DNA of 7,576 bases. Source: Idiomarina sp. UBA6142 (GTDB lineage: Bacteria > Pseudomonadota > Gammaproteobacteria > Enterobacterales > Alteromonadaceae). This document shows, in pieces, positions 1-4,126 of this stretch. The notes beneath the pieces are model-generated. The model was not told the DNA's origin, searched no databases, and saw only the letters and a program-made list of their open reading frames with translations. How positions within the stretch are numbered: the first letter of the stretch is position 1; every line of letters starts with the position of its first letter. Both the position numbers and the translations under genes were made by a program. Location of the stretch: the NCBI GenBank assembly GCA_002423905.1, contig DIVC01000018.1, positions 1 to 7,576 on the forward strand, in the 5' to 3' direction.

Positions 1-1814
1 CGCTCCAAGCTAATATCAACGTGATCGGTAGAATAGAACCAACCACGCCAGAACCAATCCAAATCGATACCCGAGGCTTCTTCCATGGTACGGAAAAAGT
101 CAGCTGGAGTTGGCCGTTTGAATGCCCAGCGCTGGGCGTATTCTTTAAACGCGTAATCAAATAATTCCCGCCCCATTACCACTTCACGCAGAATATTCAG
201 TGCGACTGCGGGCTTGGTGTAGGCGTTCGGGCCTAAGTTCAAGACACTATCCGATTGCGTCATAATCGGCACTTGGTTGGTCGATTTCATATAATCGATA
301 ATCGAGCGCGGCTCTGCACCCCATGGAATGCTTGGGTCCCACTCACGGCCAGCAATGCCATCCAAAAAGCTATTCAGGCCTTCATCCATCCAAGTCCATT
401 GGCGCTCGTCAGAATTCACGATCATAGGGAAATAAATATGCCCAATCTCATGAATAACCACACCAATTAAAAAGCGTTTTTCCGCCAAGGAATAAGTCCG
501 CGACCCGTCATCTTGCAACACCGTGCGCGGCCCATTGAAGGTGATCATCGGATATTCCATACCGCCCACTGGGCCATTCACTGACTGCGCGGTTGGGTAG
601 GGGTAATCAAAAGAAAACCGCGAATACACCTCCATGGTATGAATCACCGACGCCGTGCTGTATTTTTCCCACAGCTCGCCGCCCTCTTTCGGATAAAATG
701 ACATCGCCATCACCAATGGCTGCACATTGCCGCCTTGCTGATAACCTTGTGCATCCCAAATAAATTTACGTGAAGAGGCCCAGGCAAAATCGCGCACATT
801 CTCGGCTTTAAAACGCCATACTTTGCGTTCACTGGTGCCCTGCTTTTCGTTCTCAAGCGCCTCTTCAGGAGTAACCACAAACACCGGTTGGTCAGCCTTT
901 TCAGCTTGCTTTAAGCGCTCGCGTTGTTGCTTGGTGAGCACTTGCTGCGGGTTTTGCAGCACTCCAGAGGCAGACACAATATGATCGGCGGGCACATCAA
1001 TAGCCACCTCAAAGTCACCAAATTCCATGGTGAACTCGCCACTGCCTAAGAATTCTTTATTGGTCCAACCTTCATAGTCGGTAAACGCCGCAACGCGCGG
1101 ATACCATTGCGCCAGCAAAAAGATATCGTTACCGCCCTCGCGCGCATCATTCGGAAAATTTTCATAGCCTGAGCGGGCGTTGACTGCATCTTCTTCGACC
1201 ATGTTGTAAGCAAAATCAATGGCAAAATCGAATCGCTGGCCCGAGCTGATTGGGCGCGGCAGGTCAATGCGCAAATTAGTGCCAACAATGACGAAATCTA
1301 GCGGCTTATTAGTACCATCAACTATTTTATTGATGCTAAACCCAAGCTCGTTATCGGCCATAAATTGTTGCCGGCGTAACTGATTTAATGACAACCGTGC
1401 GGGACCATCAATACCGGCTAAATTTACCGTCGGCTTGCTGTTGAAGGTAGCGGTTAATTCTGCCATGGAATCATTTTTAAAAATGTTTTGATCGAGCTGA
1501 ATCCAAATATATTTCAGCGTGTGCGGCGAATTATTGTAATAGCGAATAGTTTCATAGGCTTCGATACGACGCTTTTGTTCATCCAAACGCACCTTAATCT
1601 GATAATCAGCCCGCTGCTGCCAATATTTCTCACCCGGCTCTCCGGTTGCAGCACGATACACGTTCGGCGTCGGTAAGGTCTCATCCAGCTGGCGGAATTT
1701 ATCCACAAAAGAGCCTTTGGTTTGACTAATAGCGCTCGCCTGTACCGTCGATACCCATACGTTTGATAGCCAAAAGCCCGCGATTAGCGTCAGCAGGATG
1801 CGTTGTGTTTGCAT
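1..1814 (-). CDS. Secreted M1-family zinc metallopeptidase (aminopeptidase N-like), C-terminus off the window
   Basis: This reading frame runs on the minus strand from ATG at 1814-1812 to the left edge (604 codons seen, no stop), so the C-terminus is missing. The first ~26 residues look like a Sec signal peptide (Arg5, hydrophobic core to about residue 24, possible cleavage after VQA or ASA), which predicts a periplasmic or exported enzyme. The M1 zinc site is clear: HEIGH at residues 455-459 and the third ligand Glu478 in WMDEG, exactly HExxH-18-E. Residues 417-422 read GGMEYP, at the place of the exopeptidase GxMEN motif, and Tyr532 in NAYTKP fits the catalytic tyrosine. The family removes N-terminal amino acids from peptides; the exact substrate cannot be read here. 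A Shine-Dalgarno AAGG lies at 1825-1822, seven bases before the start. It diverges from the MASE1 gene. The family call is firm; the physiological role is unknown. Confidence 0.93.
   Translation of the reverse strand, partial: MQTQRILLTLIAGFWLSNVWVSTVQASAISQTKGSFVDKFRQLDETLPTPNVYRAATGEPGEKYWQQRADYQIKVRLDEQKRRIEAYETIRYYNNSPHTLKYIWIQLDQNIFKNDSMAELTATFNSKPTVNLAGIDGPARLSLNQLRRQQFMADNELGFSINKIVDGTNKPLDFVIVGTNLRIDLPRPISSGQRFDFAIDFAYNMVEEDAVNARSGYENFPNDAREGGNDIFLLAQWYPRVAAFTDYEGWTNKEFLGSGEFTMEFGDFEVAIDVPADHIVSASGVLQNPQQVLTKQQRERLKQAEKADQPVFVVTPEEALENEKQGTSERKVWRFKAENVRDFAWASSRKFIWDAQGYQQGGNVQPLVMAMSFYPKEGGELWEKYSTASVIHTMEVYSRFSFDYPYPTAQSVNGPVGGMEYPMITFNGPRTVLQDDGSRTYSLAEKRFLIGVVIHEIGHIYFPMIVNSDERQWTWMDEGLNSFLDGIAGREWDPSIPWGAEPRSIIDYMKSTNQVPIMTQSDSVLNLGPNAYTKPAVALNILREVVMGRELFDYAFKEYAQRWAFKRPTPADFFRTMEEASGIDLDWFWRGWFYSTDHVDISLE
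1699..1707 (+). promoter_or_regulatory. Isolated perfect DnaA box inside the M1 peptidase gene
   Basis: TTATCCACA occurs on the plus strand within codons 36-38 of the peptidase gene, roughly 2 kb from the origin. It may be a chance result of codon use (Val-Asp-Lys on the minus strand) or a DnaA-binding site affecting the nearby promoter. Nothing around it shows clustering. Confidence 0.3.
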
Positions 1815-1845
1815 GTTTCAACCTTATCAGCAAAAAATTGTTTCG

Positions 1846-1854
1846 AATGTAGCA
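1846..1854 (-). promoter_or_regulatory. Candidate extended -10 promoter for the M1 peptidase gene
   Basis: On the minus strand this reads TGCTACATT, an extended -10 (TGn followed by TACATT, four of six bases matching TATAAT). It would start transcription near 1839 and give a leader of about 25 bases with an intact AAGG ribosome site. No good -35 is present at the usual distance, so this is a weak prediction. Confidence 0.3.
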
Positions 1855-1906
1855 ACCTTCTGTCATTGATACTATCCAACTAAGCGCAAAAACATTCCAT
1901 TTGTCG

Positions 1907-1920
1907 CAAACCAAGGTTTG
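1907..1920. repeat. Short dyad CAAACC-AA-GGTTTG in the divergent promoter region
   Basis: A perfect 6-bp inverted repeat with a 2-bp centre lies between the divergent M1 peptidase and MASE1 genes. It overlaps the TTGACA hexamer at 1918-1923. It has the size and position of an operator half-site pair, but no regulator can be named, and a short dyad in AT-rich DNA may be chance. Confidence 0.35.
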
Positions 1921-1948
1921 ACATAAAGTACCGTTTCGCCAGTATGTT
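1918..1948 (+). promoter_or_regulatory. Candidate promoter for the MASE1-mioC operon
   Basis: A perfect -35 hexamer TTGACA at 1918-1923 is followed after a long 19-bp spacer by TATGTT at 1943-1948 (four of six matches to TATAAT). Transcription would begin near 1955, inside the AAGGAAG ribosome site at 1951-1957, which is awkward. An alternative is CATAAA at 1922-1927 acting as -10 with TTGTCG at 1901-1906 (15-bp spacer). One of these probably drives the operon, but the sequence does not decide which. Confidence 0.35.
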
Positions 1949-1964
1949 TTAAGGAAGTAACGAC

Positions 1965-3338
1965 ATGGCAGAAATAAAATATGGCGCATTAATTCTTTTT
2001 TGGGTGTGCGGCTGGCATTTAGCTGGATTAATGGAGTACGCGCCATACACCAGTTTATGGTATCTGCCGGGCGGCTTATCGATGGCCGCTTTTATTGTGC
2101 TAGGTAGCCGAGCCATTGCCCCAATCTTGATTGCCTCTATCCTCGTTAACCGCGATGTATTTGCGCTACTCGAAGGGCAAGTCGATACTGCGGCGATTAC
2201 CGTAGGGCTGCTGTTTGGTCTGGTACATACCTGTGCCTATGCAATTGGTGGCGCCTTCGCGCGTGTCAGTTTTTCCCGCTTAGGTAGCGGTGAATTTCCT
2301 CGCCGCCTGATTATCATGCTGGTGGCGTTTGCGCTCGGAAGCTTTCTGGCCGCCTTAGGTGGCATGAGTACGCTGTTGTTTACCAGTTCAACCGTCATGG
2401 TGACGGCCATTGAAGGCCTCTTAGCCTGGTGGCTTGGTGATATGATTGGCTGCCTAGTGATCAGCCCATTAGCCATTGCCTTATTTAGTCGTTTTTGGCC
2501 CCAATACAACCCTCCTTTTCAAGCATTTAGTCGCATCGATCATCAAGAACGAAGCCATCTTTTACGGTTTGTCGCTAAAGTTTGGTTGGTGGTCGGCTTT
2601 GCAGCCGCAGTTATGCTGTTAAATTGGTTGAGTACTAGTGCTAATGTCGCCTATTTTATGTTCTTTGTTGGCATCCCTTTAACCTGGGTTATCTACACGG
2701 AACACCCCCTTCGTGGCGCGCTCGCGTTGCTAGTACTGAGCTTAATTATGGTAGCAGGGATTCAGCTATTAGAGCTTCACAACGAGGCGGTTATCTATCA
2801 ATTCGCCTTGTGTTTGACTGCTATTAATTGCTACCTAGCCATGGCTGTGCCACGTTTAATGCAACAAAATCAATTACTCAGTGAAGTCACCATGACGGAT
2901 ACATTAACGGGGATATCAAGCCAAGCCTATTTTGTAAATGTCGTCAGCACGCTGCAACAACAGCAACCCAATAATCAACACAGTCTACTGATTCTTAGTA
3001 TCGATAATATAGCGACCATTAATGCCACCTATGGCAGAGCTTTGGGAGACCATGTATTAATTGCTATCGCAAACGCGCTGCGGCAATCTATCGCTAAAGG
3101 TACTGTGCTCGCTCGTGCCGATAATGAAGCTTTCCTTATCTTTTTAACCAATACCGACAAAACCCAAGCGAAAGCCAAAATTCCGTGGTTCAAACGCTCT
3201 TTACCAGAAATATCACATGATGGCTTTGTGGTTCCTCTCCGTAGCAGTTTTTCAGTGCATACCGTAGACTCTCAACAATCCATTTCGCAGCTGTTAGTAA
3301 CAGCTTCACCAACGAGTAAAAGCCATGGCACACATTGA
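1965..3338 (+). CDS. MASE1 membrane sensor with degenerate GGDEF domain
   Basis: This is a 457-residue protein. Residues ~5-300 are strongly hydrophobic with about eight to ten membrane spans and the early SLWYLPGGLSMAAF signature typical of MASE1, an integral-membrane sensory domain. Residues ~308-457 form a GGDEF-type domain beginning TDTLTG (311-316). The signature is lost: the place of GGDEF reads DNEAF (386-390). The first metal-binding aspartate of active cyclases aligns with Ser345. The Asn and Asp that contact guanine in active enzymes appear kept (Asn353, Asp362). Cyclic-di-GMP synthesis is therefore unlikely; a role as a nucleotide- or signal-binding receptor or partner protein is inference. 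The start is supported by AAGGAAG at 1951-1957, seven bases before ATG. The 3' end overlaps mioC by 14 bp, implying a shared transcript. The family is clear, the signal and output unknown. Confidence 0.88.
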   Translation: MAEIKYGALILFWVCGWHLAGLMEYAPYTSLWYLPGGLSMAAFIVLGSRAIAPILIASILVNRDVFALLEGQVDTAAITVGLLFGLVHTCAYAIGGAFARVSFSRLGSGEFPRRLIIMLVAFALGSFLAALGGMSTLLFTSSTVMVTAIEGLLAWWLGDMIGCLVISPLAIALFSRFWPQYNPPFQAFSRIDHQERSHLLRFVAKVWLVVGFAAAVMLLNWLSTSANVAYFMFFVGIPLTWVIYTEHPLRGALALLVLSLIMVAGIQLLELHNEAVIYQFALCLTAINCYLAMAVPRLMQQNQLLSEVTMTDTLTGISSQAYFVNVVSTLQQQQPNNQHSLLILSIDNIATINATYGRALGDHVLIAIANALRQSIAKGTVLARADNEAFLIFLTNTDKTQAKAKIPWFKRSLPEISHDGFVVPLRSSFSVHTVDSQQSISQLLVTASPTSKSHGTH

Positions 3339-3768
3339 TATTCTCGTCGCCACTACTTCGGGTAACACCGAGTATCTTGCCGACCAATTAAGCGACCAAT
3401 TGCTTGCTGCCGGACACACCACAACACTTCATTACGAACCAGACTACCAGCAATTGATTAACTCTGATCCGGCGACTTGGTTATGTTGTGTTGCCAGCCA
3501 TGGCGCTGGAGAATATGCCGATTCTATGCTCGATTTTGCCGAGCAACTCAGCCAACATCAGCCAGACTTGCCGCTGCTTCGCTATGCCGTAATTGCTGTA
3601 GGAGATAGTAATTACGATACCTTTTGTGCCGCTGGTCGTGATTGCGATGAGCGTTTACAAAAAAGCGGTGCAGAATGCTTAGTCGAACGCTTAGAAATTG
3701 ATATGTCTATCGATGATCCTGAACAAAAAACATCCACCTGGATAGAATTATTCATTAAGGCTTTGTGA
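3325..3768 (+). CDS. mioC: Flavodoxin-like FMN-binding protein MioC
   Basis: The product is 147 residues, the same length as E. coli MioC. It has the three FMN-binding loops of short-chain flavodoxins: the phosphate loop TTSGNTE at residues 10-16, SHGAGEYADS at 58-67, and GDSNYDTFCAAG at 93-104. It is a cytoplasmic electron-transfer type protein; E. coli MioC was linked to biotin synthase activity in vitro, but its physiological partner is uncertain. Its place just before oriC, with mnmG beyond, separates it from other flavodoxins. The ATG sits inside the end of the MASE1 gene with only a weak ribosome site (GAG at 3314-3316), so translational coupling is likely. Its TGA stop lies inside a DnaA box, and I see no terminator after it, so its transcript should run into the origin, as in E. 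coli. Confidence 0.92.
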   Translation: MAHIDILVATTSGNTEYLADQLSDQLLAAGHTTTLHYEPDYQQLINSDPATWLCCVASHGAGEYADSMLDFAEQLSQHQPDLPLLRYAVIAVGDSNYDTFCAAGRDCDERLQKSGAECLVERLEIDMSIDDPEQKTSTWIELFIKAL

Positions 3769-3772
3769 ATAA
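3764..3772 (-). promoter_or_regulatory. DnaA box, perfect (TTATTCACA), overlapping the mioC stop
   Basis: The minus strand reads TTATTCACA, matching TTATNCACA. The mioC stop codon at 3766-3768 lies within it. It is the outermost box on the mioC side, 37 bp from the next candidate box, so it may act apart from the core array. Confidence 0.75.
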
Positions 3773-3808
3773 CTAGGGCATAACTAAGCCTAAGGGCTGT
3801 AAATAAGG

Positions 3809-3817
3809 TATGGATAA
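3809..3817 (-). promoter_or_regulatory. DnaA box-like site, one mismatch (TTATCCATA)
   Basis: The minus strand reads TTATCCATA, one base from consensus. It lies 3 bp from the perfect box at 3821 in the same orientation, a spacing suited to cooperative DnaA binding. Confidence 0.6.
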
Positions 3818-3820
3818 CTA

Positions 3821-3829
3821 TGTGGATAA
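3821..3829 (-). promoter_or_regulatory. DnaA box, perfect (TTATCCACA)
   Basis: The minus strand reads TTATCCACA, the highest-affinity form. With the identical box at 3837 it makes a direct repeat with 16-bp periodicity. This pair occupies the R4-like place at the mioC end. Confidence 0.88.
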
Positions 3830-3836
3830 CCACCAT

Positions 3837-3845
3837 TGTGGATAA
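3837..3845 (-). promoter_or_regulatory. DnaA box, perfect (TTATCCACA)
   Basis: This is the second TTATCCACA on the minus strand, 7 bp from the first. It is the innermost of the four minus-oriented boxes and faces the plus-oriented series beginning at 3855. Confidence 0.88.
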
Positions 3846-3854
3846 CTAGCGATC

Positions 3855-3863
3855 TTACCCACC
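3855..3863 (+). promoter_or_regulatory. Weak DnaA box-like site (TTACCCACC)
   Basis: Two mismatches from consensus, at bases 4 and 9. It is listed because it shares TTACCCA and orientation with the sites at 3889 and 3920, and a GATC overlaps its upstream edge (3851-3854), so it may be a low-affinity site. Confidence 0.4.
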
Positions 3864-3867
3864 GAAT

Positions 3868-3918
3868 GATCACAACTAGGATCGCTGGTTACCCACAACA
3901 AACCTGATCGTTGTGATC
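3868..3918. repeat. Nested inverted repeat centred on the middle DnaA site
   Basis: GATCACAAC at 3868-3876 is repeated exactly in reverse complement as GTTGTGATC at 3910-3918. Inside it are GATC at 3880-3883 facing GATC at 3906-3909, and GGTT at 3887-3890 facing AACC at 3901-3904. The centres fall at 3893-3896, over the TTACCCACA site. Symmetry on this scale inside an origin could be a protein-binding arrangement or could allow local folding of single strands. Confidence 0.55.
3889..3897 (+). promoter_or_regulatory. DnaA box-like site, one mismatch (TTACCCACA)
   Basis: It differs from TTATCCACA only at base 4 (C for T). It sits at the centre of the nested inverted repeat and in the plus-oriented series that leads to the box at 3944. 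Confidence 0.6.
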
Positions 3919-3919
3919 C

Positions 3920-3928
3920 TTACCCATA
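3920..3928 (+). promoter_or_regulatory. Weak DnaA box-like site (TTACCCATA)
   Basis: Two mismatches (bases 4 and 8), plus orientation, 15 bp before the perfect box at 3944. Its position between strong boxes suits a low-affinity filling site, comparable to the I and tau sites of E. coli. Confidence 0.42.
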
Positions 3929-3943
3929 ATAGTCTCAATGCAG

Positions 3944-3952
3944 TTATCCACA
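3944..3952 (+). promoter_or_regulatory. DnaA box, perfect, R1-like (TTATCCACA)
   Basis: This is the consensus box nearest the AT-rich region and the last on the mnmG side. Orientation and position relative to the T-rich strand match E. coli R1, the box from which DnaA loads onto the opened strand. Confidence 0.9.
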
Positions 3953-3976
3953 GAATGTCTGTGACTAGTAGTAAGA

Positions 3977-4060
3977 GCAGTAAAGGATCAAAAGAAAAAG
4001 ATCTAAGTTCTTTTTTTTTGATCTTTAAATCAGAGAGCGGATTCAAACTGGTTAAAATTT
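3977..4060. other. Candidate DNA unwinding element (AT-rich, 13-mer-like repeats)
   Basis: This AT-rich tract follows the R1-like box. On the minus strand, GATCTTTTTCTTT begins at 4003 and GATCCTTTACTGC at 3989; the first resembles the E. coli 13-mer GATCTnTTnTTTT. On the plus strand, GATCTTTAAATCA begins at 4020. A run of nine T lies at 4011-4019. The arms GATCAAAAGAAAA (3986-3998) and TTTTTTTTTGATC (4011-4023) form a GC-poor inverted repeat with one mismatch, too weak for a terminator but easy to melt. A looser AT-rich stretch continues to 4060. Confidence 0.78.
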
Positions 4061-4065
4061 ACCCG

Positions 4066-4094
4066 TTCCGATCCATATCAATTCGCGCTAAAAT
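4066..4094 (+). promoter_or_regulatory. Candidate promoter for mnmG
   Basis: TTCCGA at 4066-4071 and TAAAAT at 4089-4094 are separated by 17 bp. The -10 matches five of six bases, the -35 only three. Transcription would start near 4101, leaving a leader of about 26 bases that keeps the ribosome site at 4112-4116. A second TAAAAT at 4053-4058 and TATATT at 4102-4107 are alternatives with poorer context. Confidence 0.38.
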
Positions 4095-4126
4095 ACCAGG
4101 CTATATTTTTTAAGGATCAGCGCATC

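Larger units (their letters stand above)
3764..4026. other. oriC: Candidate chromosomal replication origin (oriC)
   Basis: This segment lies in the roughly 360-bp gap between mioC and mnmG, where E. coli oriC sits. It holds four perfect TTATNCACA DnaA boxes (3764, 3821, 3837, 3944) and four near matches (3809, 3855, 3889, 3920). The four boxes on the mioC side point one way and the four toward mnmG point the other. Ten GATC sites fall between mioC and mnmG, against one or two expected by chance. An AT-rich tract lies just beyond the box at 3944. Read on the minus strand the order is unwinding region, R1-like box, internal boxes, R4-like boxes, mioC, which is the E. coli arrangement. I found no convincing IHF site. 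A 66-codon open frame at 3913-4113 runs through the unwinding region and is judged spurious. Confidence 0.93.

Noticed and set aside
760..780. Possible parS site (around ttacgtgaaga)
   Set aside because: It matches only the core of TGTTTCACGTGAAACA and is inside the peptidase gene. No good parS was found in the window.
1046..1288. Small minus-strand open frame within the M1 peptidase gene
   Set aside because: It is on the same strand but in a different frame from the clearly coding peptidase frame, with no family resemblance; a shadow of the real gene.
3787..3798. Possible terminator hairpin AGCC-TAAG-GGCT after mioC
   Set aside because: The stem is only 4 bp and no T-run follows, so intrinsic termination is unlikely.
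3986..4023. A/T inverted repeat with nine T as a Rho-independent terminator
   Set aside because: The stem has almost no GC and lies in the candidate unwinding region; it fits DNA melting better than RNA termination.
4076..4090. Possible IHF site around tatcaattcgc
   Set aside because: The ATCAA half is present but the TTR half is missing at the right distance.
3913..4113. 66-codon open frame inside the mioC-mnmG gap
   Set aside because: It crosses the R1-like box and the unwinding region, encodes a low-complexity Ser/Lys/Phe-rich peptide of no recognised family, and has no convincing ribosome site. Treated as chance.
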